Below, in pieces: positions 18,612 to 27,964 of a stretch of 64,000 nt of DNA (position 1 is its first letter; every line of letters starts with the position of its first letter). Source of the stretch: an uncultured Moraxella sp. (lineage in GTDB: Bacteria; Pseudomonadota; Gammaproteobacteria; Pseudomonadales; Moraxellaceae); the NCBI RefSeq assembly GCF_945873075.1, contig NZ_CAMCBS010000007.1, positions 27,968 through 91,967 of the forward strand, read 5' to 3'. The notes beneath the pieces are model-generated. The model made no database searches. It saw nothing but the letters and a program-made list of their open reading frames with translations, and was not told the DNA's origin. The position numbers were made by a program, and so were the translations under genes.

Positions 18612-18653
18612 CAAGCCCCTAAAGTGTATAGCTTTGGGGGTTTTGTTTTTTTG
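18612..18653 (+). terminator. Rho-independent terminator after rplI
   Basis: Imperfect stem AGCCCCTAAAG / CTTTGGGGGTTT followed by TTTTGTTTTTTT closes the rpsF-rpsR-rplI operon. Confidence 0.8.
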
Positions 18654-18799
18654 GGATTTAGCTTGGGGTATGAATGGACGGTTAAGTTTTTAACTTTTAT
18701 TCAAATTCCCCCAAATTTACACCAAGGAGTTTGTAATGAAATTACCAAAGATTATTAAAAGATTGTTAATGGATTAAGCATGAGATTGATTGGTGAATG

Positions 18800-18832
18800 G
18801 CAATAAAATGCACAACCATTTGGCTGTGCATT
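18800..18832 (-). terminator. Rho-independent terminator after the AAHS transporter gene
   Basis: Minus-strand stem AATGCACA / TGTGCATT followed by TTTATTG, 15 bases after the transporter stop codon. Confidence 0.75.
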
Positions 18833-18846
18833 GATTATTATTCAAA

Positions 18847-20157
18847 TCATGCTCGGCGAAGCACTGCCATAGCAACAGTGGCGATGAGTGCAGGGATGGC
18901 GATTGACCAGAAGTTCCAAGCATGGGGTAGATTTAATGATAACAAGAAACTTGTGATGATTGGACCGACAATTGCACCGATGCGACTGACCGCTGAAGCA
19001 CTACCGATACCCGTTGTACGGATATGTAGTGGATAAAACTGCGCCAAATAGCTGTATAATAAAATTGATGTGCCGATGGTGGTTGCGCCTGCGACAGCGA
19101 CCAAGCTATACAGAATGATTGGTGGTGAGTTGAATGCTAGTGCTGAAATCGAAACGGCAGCAAGTGCGCACATAGTCACGATTACAGGCTTAAGGTGGAA
19201 TTTATCAGCTAAGATACCGCCCAAGATCGCACCAACCATCGCACCGACATTGAGCGCAAGTAGGAATAAAATACTAGCACCCAATGAATAGCCGGCCGAT
19301 AGCATCAATTTTGGTAGCCAGCTAGATAGCGTATAAGTCATCAATAGACACATAAAAAATGCCGTCCAAAACATCAATGTCCCAAAAGCACGACCTTCGG
19401 TAAATAGCTGTCTGAATGCAAGCTTGCATTGGCTGCTTGGCGGCGCTGCGACTTCTGCTAGCACAAGTTGCGTGTTTTCATTGATGGTTAGGCTTGGTTC
19501 AACTTTTTTGATGATGTGTCGAGCTAGACTTTGTTTATTGTCTTTGACTAGATAAGTTAATGATTCTGGTAGGAATTTCCAAATCATCGGAAAGCCTGCA
19601 AGGGGGATGCCTGCCAAATAAAACATGATTTCCCAACCGTAATCCTTGACCAAAAATGATCCAAGTAGCGCAGAAATAATTCCGCCGACGGCATAACCAC
19701 TAAACATGATGGATACCATCGTTGCACGAGATTTTTTGGGTGCGTATTCTGAAGTGAGAGCGACTAGATTTGGCATCACGCCGCCAATGCCCAAGCCTGC
19801 CAAAAATCGTAAAATGGCAAATTCTGTCGGTGACGGAGCGAATGCACCCAAAAATGTAAAGCCGCTAAAGAAGGCTGTACAGGTCATGATGATTTTTTTG
19901 CGACCAAATTTATCGGCCAAAGAGCCAAAAATCATCGCGCCAAACATCATACCAACGAGTGCGGAACTAGCCAGCATCCCTGCTTCAACAGAAGTCAGTG
20001 ACCATTGCTCCATTAGAAGTGGCAGGGCAACGCCATAGATGACCAAATCATAACCATCAAAAATGATGACCAATAAGCACCAAAACAGCACCTGCCAATG
20101 GAATTTTTGGAACTTTGCATTGTCAATGACATCATTGACATTGATCGTTTGCGACAT
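18847..20157 (-). CDS. MFS transporter, aromatic acid:H+ symporter (AAHS) family
   Basis: 436 residues, 12 helices. AAHS hallmarks are the start FHWQVLFWCLLVIIFDGYDLVIYGVALP with the DGYD motif in helix 1, GSLADKFGRKK in loop 2-3, GLGIGGVMPNLVALTSEYAP in helix 4, and GGILADKFHLKP in loop 8-9. Relatives such as BenK, PcaK and VanK take up benzoate, hydroxybenzoate or vanillate. No aromatic catabolic genes are present here, so the substrate is undefined. AAGGAGATCTGTGT precedes the ATG. A 14-base perfect palindrome lies about 100 bases upstream and may be an operator. Confidence 0.88.
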   Translation of the reverse strand: MSQTINVNDVIDNAKFQKFHWQVLFWCLLVIIFDGYDLVIYGVALPLLMEQWSLTSVEAGMLASSALVGMMFGAMIFGSLADKFGRKKIIMTCTAFFSGFTFLGAFAPSPTEFAILRFLAGLGIGGVMPNLVALTSEYAPKKSRATMVSIMFSGYAVGGIISALLGSFLVKDYGWEIMFYLAGIPLAGFPMIWKFLPESLTYLVKDNKQSLARHIIKKVEPSLTINENTQLVLAEVAAPPSSQCKLAFRQLFTEGRAFGTLMFWTAFFMCLLMTYTLSSWLPKLMLSAGYSLGASILFLLALNVGAMVGAILGGILADKFHLKPVIVTMCALAAVSISALAFNSPPIILYSLVAVAGATTIGTSILLYSYLAQFYPLHIRTTGIGSASAVSRIGAIVGPIITSFLLSLNLPHAWNFWSIAIPALIATVAMAVLRRA

Positions 20158-20255
20158 ACACAGATCTCCTTATTGCGTGTAAAATTCGCCTGCAAAAAAT
20201 GCCTGCAAGCGAATGCTTACAGAGCATAGCATACATCCATCCTTTATGCTAAAGT

Positions 20256-20269
20256 AATGATATATCATT
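20256..20269. promoter_or_regulatory. Perfect 14-base palindrome upstream of the AAHS transporter, candidate operator
   Basis: AATGATATATCATT is its own reverse complement and lies about 100 bases upstream of the transporter start in otherwise AT-rich, gene-free DNA. A regulator binding site is inferred only from symmetry and position. Confidence 0.35.
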
Positions 20270-20372
20270 CTACATGATTTGTTCATTTTGTAAACACAAA
20301 TTAATAAAAAAATGTGGGAAAAAGTGGGGGAGTTCAGGTGTTTCAGAAATTGTCATTGTGGCGGGTGGCTGT

Positions 20373-21431
20373 TTAAAATAATGATGGCTGTGACAAATCA
20401 TCACCCGTCCCAAAATTCGAAAAAGTCACACCAACTAAGCGAATAGCAAGCGTACGATCGATTTGCTGGAATAATTGCACCGCCCATTGATAGGCTTGTT
20501 CGGCACTTTCAAAAGGCAGCTTATGTGTATGACTGCGAGTGATTTGGCTAAAGTCGGCATATTTGACCTTTAGTGTGATGGTGTGTGCAGTCAGCGAACG
20601 TGCTTTTAGCGCATCATAGGCATCGAGTGTCTGTTCATGGATTTTGGCTAGGATAATCTCATCTTGGCTGATATTCTCACCAAAGGTAATCTCAGTGCCG
20701 ATGGATTTGCGAATACGCTCAGCCTGCACAGGGCGATGGTCGATGCCGTGGGCGATATCGTGATAATATTGACCCCGTTTTTGCCCAAAGAGATTCACGA
20801 GCGTGCTAAGTTCGGTTTTACGCAGTTGTAAGCCAGTATGAATGCCTAAATCGTGCAGTTTGGCACTGCTGGATTTGCCAATCCCGTGAAATCGCTCAAT
20901 CGGCAGGCTATCAATCAGTGCTTGGGCGTACTCGGGCACGATGACGGTGATGCCATTGGGTTTGTTGATGTCGGATGCGATTTTGGCAAGCATTTTATTG
21001 TACGATACGCCAGCGGATGCGGTCAGCCTTGTGGTATCAAAAATCGCTTGGCGTAGGTGATTTGCCATCAGTGTTGCCGAGCCTTGATATAGATGGGTGT
21101 CAGTGACATCAAGATAGGCTTCATCCAGCGATAATGGCTCAACAATCGGCGTCAGCGTACGCATGATTGCCTGTACTTGTGCGCTCACAGTACGATACGC
21201 ATCAAAGCGTGGGCGGACAAAGATGGCGTGCGGACAGCGTTTTTTGGCTTCATAACAGCTCATCGCCGAGCGAATGCCATATTGACGAGCTTCATAGCTT
21301 GCGGTGGAGACGACACCACGCCCATTGGGGTCGCCACCGACGATGAGCGGTTTGCCACGCAAGGCGGGGTTATCTCGCTGTTCGACACTGGCAAAGAAAG
21401 CATCCATGTCGATGTGAATGATTTTACGCAT
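20373..21431 (-). CDS. dinB: DNA polymerase IV (Y family)
   Basis: 352 residues, normal length. Catalytic motifs are IHIDMDAFFASVEQRDNP (residues 5-22), the SLDEAYLDVT acidic pair near 103, and SASAGVSYNKMLAKIASDINKP-type residues near 140-160 with helix-hairpin-helix GIGKSS near 183. Pol IV is an error-prone translesion polymerase. The C terminus ends QPSLF, which fits the beta-clamp binding motif QxSLF. I see no convincing LexA box, and Moraxellaceae lack a classical LexA circuit, so regulation is open. Confidence 0.96.
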   Translation of the reverse strand: MRKIIHIDMDAFFASVEQRDNPALRGKPLIVGGDPNGRGVVSTASYEARQYGIRSAMSCYEAKKRCPHAIFVRPRFDAYRTVSAQVQAIMRTLTPIVEPLSLDEAYLDVTDTHLYQGSATLMANHLRQAIFDTTRLTASAGVSYNKMLAKIASDINKPNGITVIVPEYAQALIDSLPIERFHGIGKSSSAKLHDLGIHTGLQLRKTELSTLVNLFGQKRGQYYHDIAHGIDHRPVQAERIRKSIGTEITFGENISQDEIILAKIHEQTLDAYDALKARSLTAHTITLKVKYADFSQITRSHTHKLPFESAEQAYQWAVQLFQQIDRTLAIRLVGVTFSNFGTGDDLSQPSLF

Positions 21432-21460
21432 GGCTTATTATACCGTACCTGTGCATAAAC

Positions 21461-21491
21461 AAAAAGCGCATCACGATGGTGATACGCTTTT
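21461..21491 (-). terminator. Rho-independent terminator after the outer membrane protein gene
   Basis: Minus-strand stem AAAAGCG-ATCAC / GTGAT-CGCTTTT (single-base mismatch) followed by a T run, 15 bases after the stop at 21507. Confidence 0.78.
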
Positions 21492-21506
21492 GGCGGTATT
21501 CTGCGA

Positions 21507-22205
21507 TTAGAAGTGCACTTCTAAACCGACATAAGGGCCTTTAAAATCAGCCTTATACGGTGTTTGCTTACCAAAGACAGTGCCTAGATACTTGACATTC
21601 ATCTCGTCATAATCCAGCGATAGGATGCGATAACCGCCTTTGATGCCCAAATCGACAGCAGCGGTCTTGACGAAGTCGTATTTTAGCTCTGCTTGTGCAT
21701 CTGTGGCTTTGACATTTGTGCCGACACCCACACCAAGCTCAGCTTTGGCTGATAGGCCGGTGAATGGCAGTTTTGCGCCGACAGATGCGTATGCCATTGG
21801 TAGGGTTTTGTTCAAATCCAGCGTTTTGCCGCCTGTGTATTTGACATCGCCAGAGATGCGCTTAGCACCCAAGCCCAAATCAACACTCACGACATTGTCT
21901 AGGATTTCGTAATACGCAATGGCATCGGTGCTGGTGAATGCCACTTCGTCTTTGGCGATGGCGGTGCTTTGGCTGTGGTTGATGTCTGCATGACGCACAC
22001 GCACATTTGGGATTAGCGGGACACCGTGCTCAAGGCTTGCAGATAGCATATAGTTGCCTTGGTCGTCATAGTTTTGTTTTACGCCATTGTTGGTAACATC
22101 AGCAGAGGTGTGCCAGTAGTTGGCATCGGCATATAGACCGTACAGGGTGTCAGCGTGTGCTGTGCTTGCGACAAGTAGTGCAGTAGCAATTGCGATTTTT
22201 TTCAT
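21507..22205 (-). CDS. Outer membrane beta-barrel protein, TIGR04219-like
   Basis: 232 residues from the ATG at 22205 (MKKIAIATALLVASTAHADTLYG), with a signal peptide cut after AHA. The mature chain consists of alternating amphipathic strands (DTLYGLYADANYWHT, YMLSASLEHGVPLIPNVRVR, VVSVDLGLGAKRISGDVKY) and ends with the terminal aromatic signature GPYVGLEVHF expected for BAM-dependent insertion. The pattern matches small TIGR04219-type barrels of gammaproteobacteria; no function is known. It lies 51 bases downstream of metG on the same strand. Confidence 0.78.
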   Translation of the reverse strand: MKKIAIATALLVASTAHADTLYGLYADANYWHTSADVTNNGVKQNYDDQGNYMLSASLEHGVPLIPNVRVRHADINHSQSTAIAKDEVAFTSTDAIAYYEILDNVVSVDLGLGAKRISGDVKYTGGKTLDLNKTLPMAYASVGAKLPFTGLSAKAELGVGVGTNVKATDAQAELKYDFVKTAAVDLGIKGGYRILSLDYDEMNVKYLGTVFGKQTPYKADFKGPYVGLEVHF

Positions 22206-22264
22206 AAATAACACTCAAAAAGTGCCCCATCAACGACAGGGCAGGCTAGGGAAAATTTGACCAG

Positions 22265-24331
22265 TTATGCCAAAGTCGCACCAACTGGCATGGTGTCAGG
22301 CAAGGTGATGACGGTTAATTGACCGTCTTTTTCGGCGGATAAAATCATACCTTCAGAGATGCCAAACTTCATCTTGCGTGGCGCAAGGTTCGTTACGCAG
22401 ACGACTTTTTTGCCGGTCAGCTCTTCAGGCTTATAGAACTTGGCAATACCGCTAAACACATTGCGGGTATGCTCTTCGCCGACATCTAGGGTGAACTGAA
22501 GTAGCTTATCTGCCCCTTCGACACTGTTACACTCAATGACATGAGCAACTTTCATGGTCACTTTGGCAAAGTCATCAATACCGATGAACTCGCTACCTGC
22601 TTGAGCAGCTTTGTCAGCGCTCTTGGCTTTGTGATCTGATTTACCATCTGCTTTTTGGGCAGGTTTGGATTCTAGATTTTCTTTAGAATCATTCACCATT
22701 GCATCGACTTTGTCTTTTTCGACACGGCTCATCAGCGGGCTAAAGGCATTGATGCTATGACCAAGCAAATGCTGCTGACGGCTGTCAAAGTCTAGCGTCT
22801 CGACATTCAAGAAGGTACGAGCATTGTCAGACAATACCGGTAAAATCGGCGCAAGATAAATCACAAGCTTATGGAAAATGTTCAGCGCAACGGTGCAGAC
22901 AGCTTGCACTTCTTCGGTTTTACCTTCTTTATTTAATGCCCATGGCTTGTGCGTGTCGATGTATTCATTTGCCTTATCTGCGCACGCCATGATTAGACGA
23001 GTGGCACGGCCAAATTCACGGGCTTCATAGGCGGTGGCGATATCGCTGCCTGCATCGATGATTTCTTGGACTAGGGCAGGTTCTGCCAAAGTATCCGCCA
23101 ATTTGCCATCATTATTCTTATGAATAAAGCCTGCACAGCGAGAGGCGATATTGACGACTTTACCAACCAAGTCCGAATTGACTTTTTGCATAAAGTCTTC
23201 AAGGTCAAGGTTAATGTCTTCGACGCTGGCGGACAGTTTGCTGGCAAAATAATAGCGCAGATATTCGGGATTTAGATGATTCAGATAGGTTTCGGCTTTA
23301 ATGAAAGTGCCACGAGATTTACTCATTTTCTCGCCATTGACGGTCAAAAAGCCGTGCGCATTCACCACTGTCGGTGTACGCAGGCCAGCACCTTCAAGCA
23401 TCGCCGGCCAAAACAGCGCATGGAAATAGACGATGTCTTTGCCGATGAAATGATATAGCTCGGTGGTGCTGTCTTTTTTCCAATATTCATCAAAATCAAG
23501 CCCTGTACGCTCGCACAGATTCTTAAAGCTTGCCATATAGCCCACAGGCGCATCTAGCCACACATAAAAATATTTATCAGGCTCGCCAGCTGGCGTATTT
23601 GGAATCTTAAAGCCGAAATACGGCGCATCACGGCTGATGTCCCATGGTGCAAGACCTGCATCAAACCATTCAGACAGCTTATTATAAATCGCTGATTGCA
23701 AGCGGTTGTCGCCTTTTGTCCATGATTTTAAAAAGTCTTCAAACTTTGGCAAATCAAAGAAATAGTGCTTGGATGATTTGACCACAGGCGTTGAATTGCT
23801 CAATGTCGAATACGGGTTCTTCAGCTCGGTGGCGTTATAGGTGCTTGAGCAGACTTCGCAGTTATCGCCGTATTGGTCTTTGGCGCCGCATTCAGGACAT
23901 TCGCCTTTGACAAAGCGGTCGGCTAGGAATAGGCCTTTTTCGGTGTCGAATAATTGCTCAACATCTTTGGTAAAGATATAGCCGCCTTGCTCAAGCTTGG
24001 TGTAAATCTCTTGGGAAAATTGCTCATTTTCTGGGCTGTGTGTCGAGTAATAATTATCAAAACCGATATAAAAGCCTGCAAAGTCCTTTTCGTGCGATGC
24101 TTTGACAGTGGCGATTTGTTCTTCGGGGGTGATGCCGTTGGCTTCAGCTTTTAACATGATAGCAGTGCCGTGCGCATCATCTGCGCAGACATAGGTGACG
24201 GTATGACCCATGGCTTTCATGGCTCGCACCCAAATGTCGGTTTGGATGTATTCCACCAAATGCCCTAAGTGAATCGGGCCATTGGCATAAGGCAAGGCAC
24301 TGGTAACAAGAATTTTGCGATTGGCGCTCAT
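22265..24331 (-). CDS. metG: Methionyl-tRNA synthetase
   Basis: 688 residues with both catalytic and C-terminal dimerisation domains. The HIGH-like motif is [14 protein letters not shown] (residues 15-28). Four cysteines of the zinc knuckle are in [17 protein letters not shown] (about 145-161). The KMSKS loop is [11 protein letters not shown] (about 337). A lysine-rich linker around 555-580 leads to the EMAP/Trbp111-type tRNA-binding domain ([17 protein letters not shown] to the end). Charges initiator and elongator tRNA-Met in the cytosol. Confidence 0.97.
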   Translation of the reverse strand: MSANRKILVTSALPYANGPIHLGHLVEYIQTDIWVRAMKAMGHTVTYVCADDAHGTAIMLKAEANGITPEEQIATVKASHEKDFAGFYIGFDNYYSTHSPENEQFSQEIYTKLEQGGYIFTKDVEQLFDTEKGLFLADRFVKGECPECGAKDQYGDNCEVCSSTYNATELKNPYSTLSNSTPVVKSSKHYFFDLPKFEDFLKSWTKGDNRLQSAIYNKLSEWFDAGLAPWDISRDAPYFGFKIPNTPAGEPDKYFYVWLDAPVGYMASFKNLCERTGLDFDEYWKKDSTTELYHFIGKDIVYFHALFWPAMLEGAGLRTPTVVNAHGFLTVNGEKMSKSRGTFIKAETYLNHLNPEYLRYYFASKLSASVEDINLDLEDFMQKVNSDLVGKVVNIASRCAGFIHKNNDGKLADTLAEPALVQEIIDAGSDIATAYEAREFGRATRLIMACADKANEYIDTHKPWALNKEGKTEEVQAVCTVALNIFHKLVIYLAPILPVLSDNARTFLNVETLDFDSRQQHLLGHSINAFSPLMSRVEKDKVDAMVNDSKENLESKPAQKADGKSDHKAKSADKAAQAGSEFIGIDDFAKVTMKVAHVIECNSVEGADKLLQFTLDVGEEHTRNVFSGIAKFYKPEELTGKKVVCVTNLAPRKMKFGISEGMILSAEKDGQLTVITLPDTMPVGATLA

Positions 24332-24424
24332 GAATTTACCCCAAAAATTATTCGAATGAAAATCTGTCTATCATACCGTAAATCGGTAGAAAAATCATCT
24401 AAAATTCGTTGGTATGGTTGGTTG

Positions 24425-25534
24425 TTAATCATTTGGTTTAAGACACAGTCGCCATAGAGCAAGCAGGCTCATGATGAGCATGACGGCAAATAAATAAAAC
24501 AGCTTGGGTGCGATGAGCTGGGTAGGGACGCCCATTTGATTAAGCTGTACAAACATCTGAATACCTTGTGTGCTTGGCAGAAGCTCGGCAAAATTGACAA
24601 GCCACTTTGGCATGCCAACAAAAGGATAGGCAAGCCCTGATAACAAAAACAGTGGCACAGATGAAAAAATCAACAACTGCCCAACTCGCTCAGAGCGATC
24701 AAAAAATGATGACAGTGCTGATGCGATGGCAATGACAGCACCGACAAAAATCGGTGTCGCAAGCACCATACCCCAAAAATTGCCACCACGGGGATAGTCC
24801 TGCTGCCAAAACACAAAGCCATACAGATACCAGCTTGATAAAGTGCCAATCAACCCCGCAACGAGATATACAGAGATGAGTTGGCTGATGCGTAGCCTTC
24901 GATGTGTTTGTTGAAAACCGCAAATAAGCATACCGACACCAAGTAGCAGCGTCTGATGGACAATCAAAGGAGCTATGGCGGGAAAAACATAACTGCCATA
25001 CCCGCTTGTGGTATTAAATAGTGGCTGTTTGTGTATAAGTGTCGGTAGTTGTAGATGGCTGATTTGAGTAAATTTAGCCATTTCATCAATAAGCACCTGT
25101 TCAAGCGAGCTGATCAGACCTGTGCTCACCGTCTGTGTTCTAAGTAAATAAGCCCCACTCAGATACAGTCCGATACCACCAGTTTCGCCATGATGAATGC
25201 TTTGGCTGAGTGTCTTTGGCAGGTATAGTATCCCTTCTGCTTGCATACTTCGTACTTGTTTTAGCGCTTGGGGCAAGCTGTTTGTGATGTCAATGACTTC
25301 AACATTTGGGCTGTGTGATGTGGTGCGGATGATGGTGTGGCTCAGTGCGCTTTGTTCTTCATCGACGATGATTAGGGGGAGTGCCTGTGCATGCTGAGCA
25401 TGATAAGCGGTGGGATAAAAAATGCCATAAAAGCCGATTGAAAGCACCATCGTCAATAAAATAGAGCGATTTTTTAGTATTGCAAGAAAAGTTGCAATAC
25501 AGTCTTGAAATAGTGTCAAAAATGCTTGCTTCAT
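24425..25534 (-). CDS. ABC-2 type transporter permease (second permease of exporter operon)
   Basis: 369 residues from the ATG at 25534 (MKQAFLTLFQDCIATFLAIL). The track extends to 25657, but its extra 41 residues fall inside the preceding gene. Layout is typical of YhhJ/YbhS-like permeases: one N-terminal helix, a periplasmic domain (about 45-175, starting YHAQHAQALPLIIVDEEQSALSH), then five or six helices to the end. The start overlaps the stop of the first permease as ATGA. It belongs to a TolC-HlyD-permease-permease operon with no ATPase. This copy is the less conventional of the pair at its C terminus. Confidence 0.82.
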   Translation of the reverse strand: MKQAFLTLFQDCIATFLAILKNRSILLTMVLSIGFYGIFYPTAYHAQHAQALPLIIVDEEQSALSHTIIRTTSHSPNVEVIDITNSLPQALKQVRSMQAEGILYLPKTLSQSIHHGETGGIGLYLSGAYLLRTQTVSTGLISSLEQVLIDEMAKFTQISHLQLPTLIHKQPLFNTTSGYGSYVFPAIAPLIVHQTLLLGVGMLICGFQQTHRRLRISQLISVYLVAGLIGTLSSWYLYGFVFWQQDYPRGGNFWGMVLATPIFVGAVIAIASALSSFFDRSERVGQLLIFSSVPLFLLSGLAYPFVGMPKWLVNFAELLPSTQGIQMFVQLNQMGVPTQLIAPKLFYLFAVMLIMSLLALWRLCLKPND

Positions 25535-26724
25535 GATGATGCACCTGTATCGGTGACTAGATTGTGGGCAATTTTGCGCACCAACATCAAGCAGATACTG
25601 CCAAAGAGAATGACAAATAGCAGTAAGATGAGTAAATTTGGCAACATAGACTGCCAAGGACTACCGATAATCCAACTTTGGGTTTGGAGCTTGGCAAAGC
25701 TAGTAAATGGAATGATATTTGACCAAAACTGCGTAAATGTCGGCGCATTATTGAGCGGTAATGACACACCGGCAAAGCTCATCGATGAGCCGCCATAGAC
25801 CGCGAGCAGCCCAAAGCTTTTGTTCGCATCACGAACAACTAGAGCAACCATAGCACCAAACAGTGCATAAGCACCATAAAATAGCACCTGCGCCATCATC
25901 AACCACAGTGCGCTACCTGCGATGGCATATTGGCGCACCCAAATCATCCAAGTAAGCCAAATTGCCGCCCACAGGATTATCACTAGCGTGTAAAGACTTA
26001 CTTTACCAAGCAAAGCGGCAATGGGTGAATCCTTGAGCCAATCGCTAGCTGTGCCATCGGCAAATTCAGTGCCTATGGCATACGCCACCAAACAGCTTAA
26101 GAGTAGATGCAATACTGCTGCCACCACAAACGGCGATAAAAATAGCTCATAACTTAGCGTGGGGTTGAATAAAATTGTCACCTTGATAGTAGGTAATGCT
26201 AAGTGCAACGATGGTAGGGTGTTTACCAAATACGACTCACTTAAAAACGACTCTACACCTGATAATGCTGCGGATGACATCGCTGATGCGCTACCACTGC
26301 CCATGCTGTATAAGGCTTGATTGTACACCAAAAGCAGTCCAGGATCTTCGGCATTGACCAAACGAGTTTCGGCATTTTTTGGGATATATAGATAGCCGCC
26401 GATGTCAAGTGTGTTGATGGCACGCTCGGCATCTTGTGGATTTTGGCTGACTGCGACGGCATCCAGCGATTGATGATGGCTGATATGGCGGATGATATGA
26501 TGGCTTAGCTCACTTTGATCTCGATCGACGACCATGATGGGTAGATGTTCGGCTTTGGTATGGATGAACATACTTCCAAACAGCACAATCACCAATAGTG
26601 GTATGCCAAATAGCGCAAACAAATCCCAACGGCTATCAGAGACTTTGCGCACTTCACGAAAAAAGCTGTCACAAAATCCTGTCATAAATCGAGAAAATGC
26701 GGATGGCTTGGGTGAGTATCTCAT
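25531..26724 (-). CDS. ABC-2 type transporter permease (first permease of exporter operon)
   Basis: 397 residues. N-terminal helix near 35-50 (LFALFGIPLLVIVLFGSMF), a periplasmic domain starting KAEHLPIMVVDRDQSELSHH, closely parallel to the sister protein (LPLIIVDEEQSALSH), and C-terminal helices from about residue 195 (LFLSPFVVAAVLHLLLSCLVAYAIG). The two permeases are paralogues and presumably form a heterodimer. The gene starts 43 bases after the HlyD-type gene. In YbhGFSR and RbbA systems such permeases work with a cytoplasmic ATPase, which is missing here. Confidence 0.83.
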   Translation of the reverse strand: MRYSPKPSAFSRFMTGFCDSFFREVRKVSDSRWDLFALFGIPLLVIVLFGSMFIHTKAEHLPIMVVDRDQSELSHHIIRHISHHQSLDAVAVSQNPQDAERAINTLDIGGYLYIPKNAETRLVNAEDPGLLLVYNQALYSMGSGSASAMSSAALSGVESFLSESYLVNTLPSLHLALPTIKVTILFNPTLSYELFLSPFVVAAVLHLLLSCLVAYAIGTEFADGTASDWLKDSPIAALLGKVSLYTLVIILWAAIWLTWMIWVRQYAIAGSALWLMMAQVLFYGAYALFGAMVALVVRDANKSFGLLAVYGGSSMSFAGVSLPLNNAPTFTQFWSNIIPFTSFAKLQTQSWIIGSPWQSMLPNLLILLLFVILFGSICLMLVRKIAHNLVTDTGASS

Positions 26725-26766
26725 AAAAAAAGCTAAATGGCGACCATGATGTTGATGTACTTGATT

Positions 26767-27924
26767 CTAACGATTTAGTCGAATATCAAAAATGACGCTC
26801 ATGCCTGTGATCAGTCCATCGATTGGCGTGGTTGGTGTGAGTGTCACTTCAAAACTTCTGATGTCATAACCGCCGGTTTGTTTGTTGCTTTTGATGGTGG
26901 CAAACTCTCCTTCAGCGCCGATATGACTGATGCGAAAATCGACTTTTTTATCCAGCGCAGGGATATATCCCGTCAGAGTGTCTGCACTACGGATGCTTGG
27001 TAGGTAGTCTTCACGCACGCTTAGCAGCACATGTTCGCTTGGGTGAATCATGCTAATCACAGGGACGGCGATGGCGACAAGCTCGCTTGGTTTGGCGTAG
27101 ATTTTATTGATCGTACCATCAATTGGGGCGATGAGCGTTGTCTCTGCATCGAGCGCTTGTGCTTCGGCGACGGCGGCCTTGGCGATTTGCACTTGAGCAT
27201 CAGCGCTGGATTTGGCTTCATCGCTACGACCATGTTTTGCCTTGAGATACTGCTGGTGTGCAGCTTCACTCATCTCAGCCGATGATGTTTTGGCTGCCAT
27301 CATCTCGTCACGACGCTGACGACTGATGACACCTTCTTGATATAGATATTCTCCCCGATTGGCAGTTTCGTGAGCGAGCTTGGCTTGGGCTTGCAGACTT
27401 TGCCAATTGGCATATAAACTATCGGTATTTTCTTGGCGAGTGCCACGCATGGTTGCTTGCTGTGCTGCGAGTGCAGATTGCAAGGCGGCATCAGCCTGTT
27501 GTTTTTTGGCTTCGATTTCTGGACTAATGAGCTTGGCTAGTATTTCGCCTTTTTTCACCATTTGTCCTTCTTTGACATAGATGGTATCGATGCGACTTGG
27601 TAGTTTGGTGCTTAGGTTTACGGTTTCACCATCAACTTCCCCTTGCAAGGTGATGATGTCATCACCCACGAGTTTGTTTTTGGTTTTGGCGATAAACCCA
27701 TTAGATTCATTGGCTGGGCGTGGTGCAGTGCTAGTATCTTCATAGCTTTTTAGCAGTCCATAAGCGATGAGCAGTAGTAGCGATGCGATCAAGACTGCCA
27801 CCAATAAAATCACGATGGGTTTTTTGTTTCGTTTTTTATAAGTGGCATCAGCTGCTTGCGGTTCGCTATGCTCGGTGATTTGGGTTTCGTCTGTCTGCTT
27901 TGAAGGTTTGAGTGTTTTGGTCAT
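26767..27924 (-). CDS. HlyD family periplasmic adaptor (membrane fusion protein)
   Basis: 385 residues. A cytoplasmic N terminus is followed by one membrane anchor (PIVILLVAVLIASLLLLIAYG, about 34-54). The biotinyl-lipoyl half-motifs are VDGETVNLSTKLPSRIDTIYVKEGQMVKKGEIL (about 97-129) and APIDGTINKIYAKPSELVAI (about 255-275), with an alpha-hairpin of about 100 residues between them. The adaptor bridges the inner membrane permeases and TolC. It begins 36 bases after the TolC-like gene; that gap is exactly two copies of an 18-base sequence, and no ribosome binding site is visible in front of this ATG. Confidence 0.87.
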   Translation of the reverse strand: MTKTLKPSKQTDETQITEHSEPQAADATYKKRNKKPIVILLVAVLIASLLLLIAYGLLKSYEDTSTAPRPANESNGFIAKTKNKLVGDDIITLQGEVDGETVNLSTKLPSRIDTIYVKEGQMVKKGEILAKLISPEIEAKKQQADAALQSALAAQQATMRGTRQENTDSLYANWQSLQAQAKLAHETANRGEYLYQEGVISRQRRDEMMAAKTSSAEMSEAAHQQYLKAKHGRSDEAKSSADAQVQIAKAAVAEAQALDAETTLIAPIDGTINKIYAKPSELVAIAVPVISMIHPSEHVLLSVREDYLPSIRSADTLTGYIPALDKKVDFRISHIGAEGEFATIKSNKQTGGYDIRSFEVTLTPTTPIDGLITGMSVIFDIRLNR

Positions 27925-27928
27925 GGCG

Positions 27929-27964
27929 ATAGTGTATGATAATTATATAGTGTATGATAATTAT
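27929..27964. repeat. Perfect tandem duplication, 2 x 18 bp, in the TolC-HlyD gap
   Basis: ATAGTGTATGATAATTAT occurs twice head to tail at 27929-27946 and 27947-27964 with no mismatch. It fills the intergenic gap and runs into the stop codon of the TolC-like gene. On the coding strand each unit carries ATAATTATCAT. Copy number could vary by replication slippage and alter adaptor translation or an internal promoter. Confidence 0.9.
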
